A stretch of DNA of 64,000 bases. It comes from Sphingomonas sp. JUb134. Lineage in GTDB: Bacteria; Pseudomonadota; Alphaproteobacteria; Sphingomonadales; Sphingomonadaceae. The notes beneath the pieces were generated by a model. The model was given only the letters and a program-made list of their open reading frames with translations. It did no database searches and was not told the origin of the DNA. The DNA is taken from contig NZ_SLYP02000001.1 of the NCBI RefSeq assembly GCF_004341505.2, positions 2,504,501-2,568,500 on the forward strand, in the 5' to 3' direction. Shown here in pieces: positions 26,848 through 36,064 of the stretch (position 1 is the stretch's first letter; each line of letters begins with the position of its first letter). Position numbers and translations under genes: made by a program.

Positions 26848-26873
26848 GGAGCCGGGACGCGCGTCCCGGCTCC
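26848..26873. terminator. Perfect 26-base palindrome after the BA14K-like gene
   Basis: GGAGCCGGGACGC directly followed by its reverse complement GCGTCCCGGCTCC, nine bases past the stop codon. The uninterrupted symmetry gives a stem of up to 11 pairs with a minimal loop. It separates the BA14K-like gene from the sigma-EcfG promoter that starts five bases later. Confidence 0.65.
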
Positions 26874-26878
26874 CTACC

Positions 26879-26904
26879 GGAACCACCTTGGCTTTCCGCC
26901 CGTT
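26879..26904 (+). promoter_or_regulatory. Sigma-EcfG general-stress promoter
   Basis: GGAAC at 26879-26883 and CGTT at 26901-26904, separated by 17 bases. This is an exact match to the alphaproteobacterial EcfG consensus GGAAC-N16/17-CGTT. It ends 26 bases before the ATG of the FMN-split-barrel stress protein, the right place for a promoter. Regulation would be through the PhyR/NepR partner switch known in sphingomonads; none of those genes is in this window. Confidence 0.75.
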
Positions 26905-26930
26905 GGCGCGGCGAACTGCAGGAGAGCCGC

Positions 26931-27422
26931 ATGCCGACGCCCCAGGAAATCCAGACCCGCTTCTGGAAGGCGCTGAAATCCGATCGCACGCTGATGCTCG
27001 GGATCGACGGAGTCGGCGACGGCCATGCCCAGCCGATGACGGGCCAGACGCTGGACGGCGCGGAGCACGGGCCGATCTGGTTCTTCACCACTAAGGACAA
27101 CACGCTGGTCAAGGAGATGCGCGAGGGCACCCGCGCCACCGCCCATTTCGCCTCCAAGAACCACGAGGTGTTCGCGAGCATCCACGGCAACCTGGTCGTG
27201 GAGCAGGATCGCGCCATGGTCGACCGGCTGTGGAACCGGTTCGCGGCCGCCTGGTACGAAGGCGGCAAGGATGATCCCAATCTGGAGTTGATCCGGCTCG
27301 ATGCCGAGCACGCGAAGATCTGGCTGGACGAGTCGAGCCTGTTCGCGGGCATCAAGATCCTGCTGGGGGTCGATCCCAAGGCCGATTACGCCGACAAGGT
27401 CGCCGACGTCACCCTCGGCTGA
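26931..27422 (+). CDS. General stress protein, pyridoxamine-phosphate-oxidase-like split barrel
   Basis: A 163-residue flavin-binding split-barrel protein of the YzzA/general-stress-protein-26 type. Seen: FWKALKSDRTLMLGI, GPIWFFTTKDNTLVKEM, ATAHFASKNHEVFASIHGN and the final LDAEHAKIWLDESS, all in family order. These proteins bind FMN or FAD, and their reaction is unknown; in alphaproteobacteria they are typical stress-regulon members. A perfect sigma-EcfG promoter lies just upstream. A ribosome site GCAGGAGA precedes the ATG. Confidence 0.88.
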   Translation: MPTPQEIQTRFWKALKSDRTLMLGIDGVGDGHAQPMTGQTLDGAEHGPIWFFTTKDNTLVKEMREGTRATAHFASKNHEVFASIHGNLVVEQDRAMVDRLWNRFAAAWYEGGKDDPNLELIRLDAEHAKIWLDESSLFAGIKILLGVDPKADYADKVADVTLG

Positions 27423-27484
27423 CCGCCGCCCTTTCCCGGCCGGCATCGCCGGCCGCCCTGCTCCCCCCGCACAAGGAGTTGCCG

Positions 27485-28342
27485 ATGCCGACTGTCGAGA
27501 CCCGCGACGGTACCAAGCTGTATGTGAAGGACTGGGGCAGCGGACCCGCGGTCGTGCTGATCCACGGCTGGCCTTTGTCCTCGGACAGCTGGGACCCGCA
27601 GGCATTCGCGCTCGCCAACGCCGGCTATCGCGTGATCGCCTATGATCGTCGCGGCTTCGGCCGGTCGGAACAGCCGTGGTCCGGCTATGACTATGACACG
27701 CTGTCGGACGATCTGGCCGACGTGATGGAGGCGTGCGGCGTCACCTCGGGCGCGACGCTGGTCGGCTTCTCGATGGGCGGCGGCGAGGTCGCGCGCTACC
27801 TGTCGCGCCACGGCGGCAAGGGCGTCGCAAAGGCGGTGCTGGTCGGGTCCGTCGTGCCCTACATGCTCCAAGCCGACGACAATCCGCACGGCGTGCCGCG
27901 CGCGCAGCTGGAGGACATCACCCGGCAGATCGAGGCGGACCGGCCGAAGTTCATGGCCAACTTCCTGGACCAGTTCTTCGGCGTCGGCTTCATCACCAGC
28001 CCAGTGAGCGAGGAGCGGCTGCACTGGGCGTGGAACCTCACGCAGCAGGCGGGGCTCAAGCCCACGCTCGCCTGTGCCGAGGCGTTCGCCTTCACCGATT
28101 TCCGGCCGGACCTGGCCGCGTTCACCGTGCCTACGCTCGTGATCCACGGCACGTCGGACGACACGGTGCCGATTGACGCCACCGGCCGGGCGGCGGCCGC
28201 GGCGATCCCCGGCGCCACGCTGATCGAATATGACGACGCCCCCCACGGCCTGTTCGCGACCGATCAGGACCGGCTGACCGACGACCTGCTCGCGTTCCTT
28301 GGCGATCCGGTGGCGGCGACCCACGGCGGCACCATCGTCTGA
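27485..28342 (+). CDS. Alpha/beta hydrolase (non-heme chloroperoxidase type)
   Basis: A 285-residue esterase/perhydrolase. Oxyanion loop IHGWPLSSDSW, nucleophile Ser96 in GFSMGGGEVARY (the SMGGGE form is typical of cofactor-free haloperoxidases), acid Asp in HGTSDDTVP and His in DAPHGLF. Real substrates are probably esters or lactones. ATG at 27485 lies six bases after AAGGAG; an in-frame TTG just upstream is disfavoured. It follows the stress gene by 62 bases and may be co-transcribed from the EcfG promoter. Confidence 0.88.
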   Translation: MPTVETRDGTKLYVKDWGSGPAVVLIHGWPLSSDSWDPQAFALANAGYRVIAYDRRGFGRSEQPWSGYDYDTLSDDLADVMEACGVTSGATLVGFSMGGGEVARYLSRHGGKGVAKAVLVGSVVPYMLQADDNPHGVPRAQLEDITRQIEADRPKFMANFLDQFFGVGFITSPVSEERLHWAWNLTQQAGLKPTLACAEAFAFTDFRPDLAAFTVPTLVIHGTSDDTVPIDATGRAAAAAIPGATLIEYDDAPHGLFATDQDRLTDDLLAFLGDPVAATHGGTIV

Positions 28343-28449
28343 TCCCCGGCGCGCGGCGGGATGCCGCCGCGCGTCCCCTGCCCGTGGCATCGCAAGCAGC
28401 CCGCAAAGCGTGATTGCCGATGGCGCCGCCCCCGCATAGAGCCCTGAAC

Positions 28450-29781
28450 ATGGCCGCCGTCCAGCACCCGTTCGCAATCCACAATTTCCGCGCCTATTTC
28501 CTGGCCCGGCTGTCCACCACCCTCGCCCAGATGTCGATGGTGATCGTCATCGGCTGGCAGGTCTATGACCTCGCCCGGCGGACGATGGACGTGAAGGAAG
28601 CCGCCTTCTACCTCGGGCTGATCGGCATCGCGCAGTTCCTGCCGCTGCTCGTCCTCTCGCTGGTCGCTGGTTGGGTCGCCGATCGCGTCGACCGCCGCTG
28701 GATCGCGCGCGGTTCGGTCGCGATCGAGGCGGGATGCGCGATCACCTTGGCGGTCGCGAGCTACCATGAGCATGTCACGCTTGGGCTGCTGTTCTTCGTG
28801 GCGGCGCTGCTGGGCGTGGCGCGCGCCTTTGCCGGGCCTTCGCTCCAGGCGCTTGCCCCCAATCTGGTGCCCAAGGCGATCCTTCCGACCGCGATCGCGA
28901 TGAGCTCGGTCTCGTGGCAGGCGGGCACGGTGCTGGGGCCGACGATGGGCGGCTATCTCTATGCCGCGAGCCACTGGCTGCCCTATGCGGTGTCCGGGGC
29001 GCTGTTCACCTTCTCCTTCCTGATGCTGTCGCTGATCGGGCGGGTGCCGCACAATTCGGTGCGCGGCACGGCCAACCCCTTCCGCCAGATGCTGGAGGGC
29101 CTGTCCTATGTGCGCCAGAACCGCCTGGTGCTGGGGGCGATCTCGCTGGACCTGTTCGCGGTGCTGCTGGGCGGCGCGACGGCCATGCTGCCCGTCTATG
29201 CGCGCGACATCCTGAAGGTGGGCGCCGATGGCCTCGGCCACCTGCGGGCAGCCCCCGCGGTCGGCGCGATTGCGGTGGCGCTGTGGTTCTCGTGGCGGCC
29301 GCTCCGGACCAATGTCGGCGTGAAGATGCTGGCGGCGGTGGCGGTGTTCGGCGGGGCGACGGTGGCCTTCGGCCTCAGCGCCCCGGCGCTGCTGCCGCTG
29401 CTCGGAAAGTCGGCCGTCGGGCATGACAGCGCACCGGCGGTGCTGCTGGCGCTGACGGCGCTGTTCGTGCTGGGCGCCGCCGACATGGTGTCCGTCTATG
29501 TGCGCCAGTCGCTGATTCAGCTCTACACCCCCGACGACATGCGCGGCCGGGTGGGCGCCGTGTCCACGCTGTTCATCTCCGGCTCGAACGAACTGGGCGA
29601 GGCGGAATCCGGCTTCCTGGCGGCGGCGATCGGCCCCGTGGCGGCGGTTGTGGCAGGCGGCATCGGTGCGATATTGGTGACGGCACTGTGGGCACGCATC
29701 TTTCCGGAGCTTCGCCGGGCGCGCACGTTCGAGGCGCCCGCGACGCTGGAATTCACACCCGTCAAGGAGAAGGCAGAATGA
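28450..29781 (+). CDS. MFS exporter, EntS-like (MFS_3 group)
   Basis: A 443-residue major-facilitator exporter with about 12 helices. Marks of the group are [34 protein letters not shown] after helix 2, [17 protein letters not shown] and [21 protein letters not shown] after helix 10. Relatives export siderophores such as enterobactin or drugs; the substrate here is unknown. ATG 28450 was chosen from alignment; an upstream TTG in frame is possible. The stop overlaps the cysK ATG, so the two are coupled, an odd partner for a biosynthetic enzyme unless it exports cysteine. Confidence 0.85.
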   Translation: MAAVQHPFAIHNFRAYFLARLSTTLAQMSMVIVIGWQVYDLARRTMDVKEAAFYLGLIGIAQFLPLLVLSLVAGWVADRVDRRWIARGSVAIEAGCAITLAVASYHEHVTLGLLFFVAALLGVARAFAGPSLQALAPNLVPKAILPTAIAMSSVSWQAGTVLGPTMGGYLYAASHWLPYAVSGALFTFSFLMLSLIGRVPHNSVRGTANPFRQMLEGLSYVRQNRLVLGAISLDLFAVLLGGATAMLPVYARDILKVGADGLGHLRAAPAVGAIAVALWFSWRPLRTNVGVKMLAAVAVFGGATVAFGLSAPALLPLLGKSAVGHDSAPAVLLALTALFVLGAADMVSVYVRQSLIQLYTPDDMRGRVGAVSTLFISGSNELGEAESGFLAAAIGPVAAVVAGGIGAILVTALWARIFPELRRARTFEAPATLEFTPVKEKAE

Positions 29782-30698
29782 AGGCCAACACCATCCTGGA
29801 GACGATCGGCAACACGCCGCACGTCCGGATCCAGCGGCTGTTCGGAGACGCCGAGGTGTGGATCAAGTCCGAGCGCTCGAACCCCGGCGGATCGATCAAG
29901 GACCGCATCGCGCTTGCGATGATCGAGGCGGCGGAAGCCTCGGGCGACCTGCAGCCCGGCGGCACCATCATCGAGCCGACCAGCGGCAACACCGGCGTCG
30001 GCCTGGCGATGGTCGCGGCGGTCAAGGGCTACAAGCTGGTCCTGGTGATGCCCGAAAGCATGTCGATCGAGCGCCGCCGGCTGATGCTGGCCTATGGCGC
30101 GAGCTTCGACCTCACCCCGCGCGAGAAGGGCATGAAGGGCGCGATCGAGCGCGCGCAGGAACTGGCCGAGCAGACGCCGGGTGCCTGGATCCCGCAGCAG
30201 TTCGAGAACTCCGCCAACGTCGACGTGCATGTCCGCACCACGGCGCAGGAAATCCTGGAGGACTTCGCCGACACGCCGATCGACGTGCTGATCACCGGCG
30301 TCGGCACCGGCGGCCACATCACGGGCGTTGCCGAGACGCTCAAGAAGCAGTGGCCGCAGCTGAAGGTCTATGCGGTGGAGCCGGAGCTTTCGCCGGTGAT
30401 CTCCGGCGGGCAGCCGGGGCCGCATCCGATCCAGGGCATCGGCGCGGGCTTCATCCCGGCCAACCTCCACACCCAGGCGATCGACGGCGTGATCAAGGTC
30501 GACGCGGCGGTCGCCAAGGACATGGCGCGCCGTTCGGCAGCCGAGGAAGGCATGCTGGTCGGCATCTCGTCCGGCGCGACGCTGGCGGCGATCCTGCAGA
30601 AGCTGCCGGACCTGCCGGACGGCGCACGGGTGCTGGGCTTCAACTACGACACGGGCGAGCGCTACCTGTCGGTTCCGGACTTCCTGCCGGAAAGCTGA
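29778..30698 (+). CDS. cysK: Cysteine synthase A (O-acetylserine sulfhydrylase)
   Basis: A 306-residue PLP enzyme that makes cysteine from O-acetylserine and sulfide. PLP lysine Lys41 in NPGGSIKDR, substrate loop [12 protein letters not shown], phosphate loop [11 protein letters not shown] and C-terminal [10 protein letters not shown] are all present. Length is standard. Its start overlaps the exporter stop (ATGA). Cysteine synthase next to an exporter may serve to relieve cysteine excess, an inference. Confidence 0.95.
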   Translation: MKANTILETIGNTPHVRIQRLFGDAEVWIKSERSNPGGSIKDRIALAMIEAAEASGDLQPGGTIIEPTSGNTGVGLAMVAAVKGYKLVLVMPESMSIERRRLMLAYGASFDLTPREKGMKGAIERAQELAEQTPGAWIPQQFENSANVDVHVRTTAQEILEDFADTPIDVLITGVGTGGHITGVAETLKKQWPQLKVYAVEPELSPVISGGQPGPHPIQGIGAGFIPANLHTQAIDGVIKVDAAVAKDMARRSAAEEGMLVGISSGATLAAILQKLPDLPDGARVLGFNYDTGERYLSVPDFLPES

Positions 30699-30707
30699 GC
30701 GATCCAC

Positions 30708-32039
30708 ATGCTGGTGTCCCGCGGCGCGCGTGCGCCTGATTCCTCAGGCGTGCGCGCGGCGCCGCTCGGCACGGGCTCGCGCGTGCTCGACGGGGTGCTG
30801 GCGGCGGTGGCGCTGGCGGCGGTGCTGGTGCCCGCATGGGCAGTGACGCATGCGCCGCCGATGCCGCCCCAGGCCAGCCGCGCGATGCGGGATGCGGCAC
30901 CGCGTCGCGTGCTGCCCCCCGCCGAACTGCCGGCCGTGGAGCCGATCGAGTTCCAGGACATGACGGCGGACGAGGCGCGGGCGTTCAACGCCGGCATCCC
31001 GTTCCATGCCGGCCCCAACCCCGCTGCCCGTCCCTTCCGTTTCGGCGGCCCCGACGAGGATCGCGCGCGGGCGAGCGACTGCCTCGCCGCGGCCGTGCTC
31101 TACGAGGCGGGCGACGATCCGGAGGGGCAGAAGGCGGTCGCCCAGGTGGTGCTGAACCGCGTCCGCCATCCGGCTTTCCCGAAGACGGTGTGCGGGGTGG
31201 TGTTCCAGGGTTCGGAGCGGACCACCGGATGCCAGTTCACCTTCACCTGCGACGGGGCGCTCGCGCGCTGGTATTCCGAGCCCTTCTGGGAGCGCGCGCG
31301 CAAGGTCGCGGACGCGGCGCTGGCGGGCGCGGTCTACAGGCCCGTCGGCCATGCCACCCATTACCACACCGACTGGGTGGTGCCCTACTGGAGCTCCAGC
31401 CTCGACAAGATCGTGGCGGTGCACACGCATCTGTTCTTCCGCTGGACCGGCTGGTGGGGAACTCCGCCCGCGTTCCGCTTCGCCGCCACCGGCAGCGAGC
31501 CGCGCGTAACTCAGCTTGCCGCGCACTTCGACGCGCACAAGTTGCCGGAGGTGCTGGCGGCCGAAACGCAGGCGCTGGCGATGCAGAAGGCGATGGCGCT
31601 CCCGGCTTCGGCGCTGAAGCCCTCGGCGGACGAACCCAACACCTTCCTGATCCATGTCGACGCCAAGGATGCGGCGAGCCTTCCGATCCTGGCGGATCGG
31701 GCCTGCGGCGAGCGCCCCTATTGCAAGTTCATGGGCTGGACCGACCCGCGCCACCTGCCGGCGAGCGCGAAGGGCACGCTGTCGCCCCAGCAGCTGACGT
31801 CGATGTCGTTCAGCTACCTGCGCGACCGACCGCGCAACCTGGAGCGCGCGCTGTGGAACTGCGCGGACTTCCCCCAGCCCAAGCCGCAATGCATGCGCCG
31901 CGCACCACAGCCGATCGCCTCCCCCGCGCCGGCCGTAGCCGGGGAAGAAGGTCCGGCAGGGTTGAGCGGCGTGCGACGCAAGGCTGCCTCGCAGCCGGCG
32001 GCGTCGGTCGCGGCACCGGAGGCGCCGGTCGCATCGTAG
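30708..32039 (+). CDS. SleB-like cell wall hydrolase
   Basis: A 443-residue protein with an N-terminal membrane anchor (about 29-47) and a Hydrolase_2/SleB domain near 120-235: LAAAVLYEAGDDPEGQKAV with putative catalytic Glu133, VLNRVRHPAFPKTVCGVVFQ and ATHYHTDWVVPYW. SleB domains are lytic transglycosylases that cut peptidoglycan. The rest (240-443) is an uncharacterised extension ending in an Ala/Pro-rich tail. The start is uncertain because a hairpin overlaps the first codons. Single gene after cysK. Confidence 0.85.
   Translation: MLVSRGARAPDSSGVRAAPLGTGSRVLDGVLAAVALAAVLVPAWAVTHAPPMPPQASRAMRDAAPRRVLPPAELPAVEPIEFQDMTADEARAFNAGIPFHAGPNPAARPFRFGGPDEDRARASDCLAAAVLYEAGDDPEGQKAVAQVVLNRVRHPAFPKTVCGVVFQGSERTTGCQFTFTCDGALARWYSEPFWERARKVADAALAGAVYRPVGHATHYHTDWVVPYWSSSLDKIVAVHTHLFFRWTGWWGTPPAFRFAATGSEPRVTQLAAHFDAHKLPEVLAAETQALAMQKAMALPASALKPSADEPNTFLIHVDAKDAASLPILADRACGERPYCKFMGWTDPRHLPASAKGTLSPQQLTSMSFSYLRDRPRNLERALWNCADFPQPKPQCMRRAPQPIASPAPAVAGEEGPAGLSGVRRKAASQPAASVAAPEAPVAS
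30726..30757. terminator. Hairpin after cysK, overlapping the next start region
   Basis: GCGCGTGCGCCTGA pairs with TCAGGCGTGCGCGC around a 4-base loop (two mismatched positions in a 14-base stem). It lies 28 bases after the cysK stop, but inside the first codons of the cell-wall-hydrolase frame; this suggests the true start of that gene could be further in, for example GTG at 30750. Confidence 0.4.
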
Positions 32040-32098
32040 TTCCGCGTGTGAGCCGGGCGGCGCTGGCGAATGGCCGACATTGGGTGGTTAGCTGCCGT

Positions 32099-32362
32099 TC
32101 AGGTGAACCAGCGATCGTGCATAGAGCCCAGAAAGTATTTGTCTCCCACCGGGTACCCGGACGCTGAGCCGATCACCGAGTCTACGCCGCACTGCGGGCA
32201 AAGGGCTGTTCCGCCTTCATGCTCCACCCCCTCATCGATACTAGCAGCCGTGAAGGTCGCTTGGCAGTAGAAGCAGCCGCACAGATCACTTCGCCCCAAC
32301 TCTGCCCGGTGGTTGCTCGAATGGCGGTGAGCGGCATCCAACGCCTGAGGATCATATTCCAT
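32099..32362 (-). CDS. Small zinc-ribbon-like cytoplasmic protein
   Basis: An 87-residue protein of a small conserved family known only as 'cytoplasmic protein'. It has HRHSSNHR, the pair CGCFYC and CPQCGVDSVIGSASGYP and MHDRWF at the end; the two Cys pairs could bind zinc. The ATG at 32362 gives the usual family length; the frame continues up to a TTG at 32476, giving a non-conserved 38-residue extension. It lies in a local low-GC patch and is the first of four genes there with unusual composition. Confidence 0.72.
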   Translation of the reverse strand: MEYDPQALDAAHRHSSNHRAELGRSDLCGCFYCQATFTAASIDEGVEHEGGTALCPQCGVDSVIGSASGYPVGDKYFLGSMHDRWFT

Positions 32363-32500
32363 CAGGTCAGCATCGACGCGCTCGGGAATGTCCGCAAGTC
32401 GGCGAAAGCTGCCGGGCCGCTTCGGGCCGATAGAACGGCGAGGAATGGGGGAGAGCGGACTGGTGGCTCTGCGCAACAGACGAAAGAAAGCTGCCGCGGA

Positions 32501-32974
32501 CTAAACCGCTTTCGGACCGAAGGAGATCGGCAAGTCGTTCACAACGGCGCGTAGCCTGCGGTTTCGGTCTGCATTCTGCCGTGGATCACATCCGAGTTCG
32601 GCAACGTAGATACGATCAAGGCCGGCTCCGATCCAGCGGATCGAGATCATGCCCGCGTCGGTGACATACGGAGTATCTGCCGGGCAAGTTTCAGATAAGA
32701 ACCGCTTAGACCTTTCATCCGTCGGGCCAGAAGCGGACTTGAACATTTCGATACGTTCCAGAAACCGTGCATAGGCGACAGGACTGACCTCAAACGATTT
32801 TAGCTTTTGGCCTTCGACCGCGATGTTGGCGACAGGCTCGTCACTGCCCTTTGCGTCTAACGTCACGGTCAGGCCAGGAGCCCGAACCTCAACCCTGCTG
32901 ACCTGCGCTGTCATTCTGTCTGACTCGCAACCGGCGACCAGCGTGGCCACAAAGCAGAGTATCAATGACCGCAT
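32501..32974 (-). CDS. Predicted lipoprotein
   Basis: A 157-residue protein with a lipobox (LVAGC at 12-16), so it would be cut and lipidated at Cys16. The mature part has no recognised domain; it contains two further cysteines (SETCPAD, LGCDPR) and strand-like segments. Base composition is lower in GC than neighbours. An inverted repeat (CCGCAT at 32969-32974, ATGCGG at 32984-32989) covers the start codon and could be a regulatory site. Confidence 0.7.
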   Translation of the reverse strand: MRSLILCFVATLVAGCESDRMTAQVSRVEVRAPGLTVTLDAKGSDEPVANIAVEGQKLKSFEVSPVAYARFLERIEMFKSASGPTDERSKRFLSETCPADTPYVTDAGMISIRWIGAGLDRIYVAELGCDPRQNADRNRRLRAVVNDLPISFGPKAV

Positions 32975-33115
32975 CCGAGAAATATGCGGATATGGCGGAA
33001 CGTCTGCAACTGGCGTTTCCTCCCGTCGCTCGTAGCCACTTCCGAACAGCCGGTGGTGGGTGGGAAGCGGACCTTCGTTGCTGCTCCCATCTCTGTTAGT
33101 TGCTATGCTCTCTCG

Positions 33116-33487
33116 ATGGCTGTTATTCGCCTGGTCCTCATCAGTTTGGCGGCGGCCCTCGCGGGCTGTTCGGCTGGATCAATCTTACTTTTTGCTGAGC
33201 TCAACCGTACGAGTCTTGTCGCTCTGCCGTTCACCTGCATGGTGTCACTACTGCTACTTATGCCATTCTACGCAGCAGCGCGTGAAGCTGGCGTGGCACT
33301 CGGCGGGCGTTATGCTCGGCTCTTGGTAGCCGGAGGTGTTGCGGGAGCCTTGTTCGCAGGTTTCATATTTCTCGCGACCAATCCCCTCAAAGGGGCAGCG
33401 ATCGGGTCCAGCTACGGTGCGCTGACGGCGATCTGCTGGATCACAATACATGCCGCGACGAAGCGGCTCGCCACCTTGATCGCGTGA
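33116..33487 (+). CDS. Small membrane protein of unknown function
   Basis: A 123-residue hydrophobic protein with about four transmembrane helices (about 4-28, 37-55, 67-92, 97-115). The first helix contains LAGCS, which resembles a lipobox, but further helices follow, so it is more likely a plain membrane protein. ATG 33116 was chosen as the first start directly ahead of the hydrophobic segment. Lower GC than the flanks. Divergent from the lipoprotein gene, with 141 bases between. No family recognised. Confidence 0.55.
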   Translation: MAVIRLVLISLAAALAGCSAGSILLFAELNRTSLVALPFTCMVSLLLLMPFYAAAREAGVALGGRYARLLVAGGVAGALFAGFIFLATNPLKGAAIGSSYGALTAICWITIHAATKRLATLIA

Positions 33488-33584
33488 CGTCCGCAACTGG
33501 GCGCTAGCCGGCTGCGCACTCGCCTATGTCATCTCGGCGTAGGCCGGGGTCATCTCATCACCTGCGTCCAAGGCGTGCTGGGTC

Positions 33585-34073
33585 CTAGCCTCCACACACC
33601 GCGCGTCCGCGGGGGTCGCGGAGGGCGGCGGCTTCGGAGAGGACGTCGCTCATCCGCTCGACGCGCAGGCCGCTGAAGGTGCCGCGGGCGGTGCATCGCT
33701 GCGCGCATTGCGGCGGCAGCTTGGCGGGGAAGATGATGCGCGCGCCCTCGACCCGCGCCTCCAGCTGGCAGGCGTTGCCGAAGTCGATCCGGAGGCGATC
33801 GCCCGAACGCTTGCCCCTCCCGCTCGCGCTGCAGCCGAGGCGGCCGCCGTTGAGGACGAAGGCGCCGACCCGCAGGTCCTCCCCCTGCGGCACGAGGCAG
33901 AGCCGGTCGCCGCCCCGCTCGTAGAGCCCGGTGAGGGAGTCGTCGCCGGGATCGCGCACCACGCCGCGCTCGATCGCGACCGTCTCCAGATCGGGTGCCT
34001 CGGTGTTCGCCGGGTCGCCGCCTCCCGAACAGGCCGCAAGCGCCAGCGCCAGGGCGGCGACACCTCGCTTCAT
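33585..34073 (-). CDS. Predicted lipoprotein coupled to hisI
   Basis: A 162-residue protein with a lipobox (LAACS, Cys15 lipidated). The mature part has several cysteines ([37 protein letters not shown]), likely in disulfides, consistent with periplasmic exposure. No domain is recognised. Its ATG overlaps the TGA of hisI (ATGA), so it is translated from the histidine-biosynthetic message, although nothing links it functionally to histidine. The 97 bases beyond it show no feature. Confidence 0.75.
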   Translation of the reverse strand: MKRGVAALALALAACSGGGDPANTEAPDLETVAIERGVVRDPGDDSLTGLYERGGDRLCLVPQGEDLRVGAFVLNGGRLGCSASGRGKRSGDRLRIDFGNACQLEARVEGARIIFPAKLPPQCAQRCTARGTFSGLRVERMSDVLSEAAALRDPRGRAVCGG

Positions 34074-34429
34074 TCGACGGCGACCAGCCGGCCGTCCTCG
34101 ATCCGGCGGAAGAAGCAGCTGCGCGCGCCGGTGTGGCAGGCGGGGCCCGCCGGCTCGACGCGAAGCCAGAGCGCGTCCTGATCGCAGTCGATCCGCACCT
34201 CCACCACGCGCAGGAAATGGCCGGAGGTCTCGCCCTTCTTCCACAGCCGGTTGCGGCTGCGCGACCAGAAGGTCGCCTCCCCGCTCTCCAGCGTCGCCGC
34301 CAGCGCCTCCGCATTCATGTGCGCGACCATCAGCAGCTCGCCGGTCGCGGCGTCGGTCGCCACGGCGGTGACGAGCCCTGCGGCGTCGTACTTGGGATCG
34401 AGGGTGAGGCCGGTGTCGCGCGCGTCCAT
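34070..34429 (-). CDS. hisI: Phosphoribosyl-AMP cyclohydrolase
   Basis: A 119-residue zinc enzyme opening the adenine ring of PR-AMP, the third step of histidine synthesis. Metal-binding parts are DCDQDALWL and [13 protein letters not shown]; also the signature [20 protein letters not shown] and WKKGETSGH. It is the stand-alone form, without a HisE domain. ATG 34429 begins the conserved protein; an upstream ATG in frame adds only basic non-conserved sequence. Divergent from purF. Confidence 0.95.
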   Translation of the reverse strand: MDARDTGLTLDPKYDAAGLVTAVATDAATGELLMVAHMNAEALAATLESGEATFWSRSRNRLWKKGETSGHFLRVVEVRIDCDQDALWLRVEPAGPACHTGARSCFFRRIEDGRLVAVE

Positions 34430-34499
34430 GGGCGGCGGCTTACCGGGGAGGCGACGGGGCGGCAATCCGGGGCGCTCGCACATTCTTCGTGACAGAAGG

Positions 34500-34528
34500 G
34501 CGACAAACCCGGAATCGCTCCCTATATG
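34500..34528 (+). promoter_or_regulatory. Candidate sigma-70-type promoter of purF
   Basis: GCGACA at 34500-34505 (compare TTGACA), 17-base spacer, then TATATG at 34523-34528 (compare TATAAT), 32 bases before the purF ATG. It is one of few TATA-like stretches in this GC-rich gap. Judged by eye only. Confidence 0.4.
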
Positions 34529-34560
34529 GCGCTCGCATCTCAGCGAACCCCGTGGGGCCG

Positions 34561-36018
34561 ATGTTTAGCACCAATCCTTTCGACGACGACAAGCTGCGCG
34601 AAGAGTGCGGCATCTTTGGCGTTTCCGGCGCGGACGGCGCGGCAGCACTGGTGGCCCTGGGGCTCCACGCGCTGCAGCATCGCGGGCAGGAAGCGGCCGG
34701 CATCTCCAGCTTCGACGGGGTGCAGTTCCACACGCACCGCGCGATGGGGCATGTGGCGGGCAACTTCGACCGGCCCGACGTGATCGAGGCGCTGCCGGGG
34801 CAGACCTCCGTCGGCCACGTCCGCTACGCCACCTCCGGTGATACGGCGCTGCGCAACGTGCAGCCGCTCTATGCCGAACTGGCGAGCGGCGGCTTTGCAG
34901 TGGCGCACAACGGCAATCTCTCCAACGCCCTGCGCCTGCGCAAGGACCTGGTGCGGACCGGTTCGATCTTCCAGTCGACGTCGGATACCGAGGTGATCAT
35001 CCACCTGGTGGCGACGTCGAACTACCGCACGCTGCTCGACCGCTTCATCGATGCGCTCAAGCAGGTGGAGGGCGCGTATTCGCTCATCTGCATGACGCCG
35101 GAAGGCATGATCGCCTGCCGCGATCCGCTGGGCATCCGCCCGCTGGTGATGGGCAAGCTCGGCGATTCGGTGATCTTCGCGTCGGAGACGGTGGCGCTCG
35201 ACGTGGTCGGGGCCGAGTACGTGCGCGACGTGGAGCCGGGCGAGCTGGTGATCGTGAAGGGCACCGAGCTGCGCTCGATCCGCCCGTTCACGCCGAACGC
35301 GCCGCGCCCGTGCATCTTCGAATACGTCTATTTCTCGCGGCCCGATTCGATCTCGGGCGGCAACTCCGTCTATTCGGTGCGCAAGGCGATCGGTGCCGAG
35401 CTGGCGATCGAGAGCCCGGTCGATGCCGACCTGGTGATCCCCGTACCCGATTCGGGCGTGCCGGCGGCGATCGGCTATGCGCAGCAGTCGGGCATCCCCT
35501 TCGAGCTCGGCATCATCCGCTCGCACTATGTCGGCCGCACCTTCATCCAGCCGGGCGACAAGGTCCGCCACCTGGGCGTGAAGCTGAAGCACAACGCCAA
35601 CCGCAAGCTGATCGAGGGCAAGCGGATCGTGCTGATCGACGACTCGATCGTGCGCGGCACCACGTCGCTGAAGATCGTGCAGATGATGCGCGATGCCGGC
35701 GCTGCCGAGGTGCACATGCGCATCGCCAGCCCGCCGACCCGGCACAGCTGCTTCTATGGCGTCGACACGCCGGAACGCGCGAAGCTGCTGGCGGCCAAGC
35801 TCGATCTGGGCGGCATGACCGAGTACATCCAGGCGGACAGCCTGGCGTTCGTCTCCATCGACGGCCTCTACAAGGCGCTGGGCGAGGCCGAGCGCGCAGC
35901 GGTGCGGCCGAAGTATTGTGATGCCTGCTTCACCGGCGACTATCCGACGCCGCTGACCGACCAGGACGAGACCCGCACGGTCGACCAGCTCGCGATGCTG
36001 GAGGAGCGCGTCGGCTGA
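34561..36018 (+). CDS. purF: Amidophosphoribosyltransferase
   Basis: A 485-residue enzyme that makes phosphoribosylamine from PRPP and glutamine, the first step of purine synthesis. Cys16 ([10 protein letters not shown]) becomes the N-terminal glutaminase nucleophile after removal of a 15-residue propeptide. The PRPP loop is [26 protein letters not shown] and [15 protein letters not shown] carry cysteines that bind a 4Fe-4S cluster in Bacillus-type PurF, so this is the iron-sulfur form rather than the E. coli form. Confidence 0.96.
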   Translation: MFSTNPFDDDKLREECGIFGVSGADGAAALVALGLHALQHRGQEAAGISSFDGVQFHTHRAMGHVAGNFDRPDVIEALPGQTSVGHVRYATSGDTALRNVQPLYAELASGGFAVAHNGNLSNALRLRKDLVRTGSIFQSTSDTEVIIHLVATSNYRTLLDRFIDALKQVEGAYSLICMTPEGMIACRDPLGIRPLVMGKLGDSVIFASETVALDVVGAEYVRDVEPGELVIVKGTELRSIRPFTPNAPRPCIFEYVYFSRPDSISGGNSVYSVRKAIGAELAIESPVDADLVIPVPDSGVPAAIGYAQQSGIPFELGIIRSHYVGRTFIQPGDKVRHLGVKLKHNANRKLIEGKRIVLIDDSIVRGTTSLKIVQMMRDAGAAEVHMRIASPPTRHSCFYGVDTPERAKLLAAKLDLGGMTEYIQADSLAFVSIDGLYKALGEAERAAVRPKYCDACFTGDYPTPLTDQDETRTVDQLAMLEERVG

Positions 36019-36064
36019 TCGCCGGCGCACCCCTGCCCTTCCTTTCCAAGCTCCAGGATCTTCG

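Noticed and set aside
30708-30750. Treating the hairpin at the start of the SleB-like gene as proof of a wrong gene start
   Set aside because: The stem has two mismatches and may coincide with coding sequence; it was kept as a low-confidence terminator with the later start given as an option.
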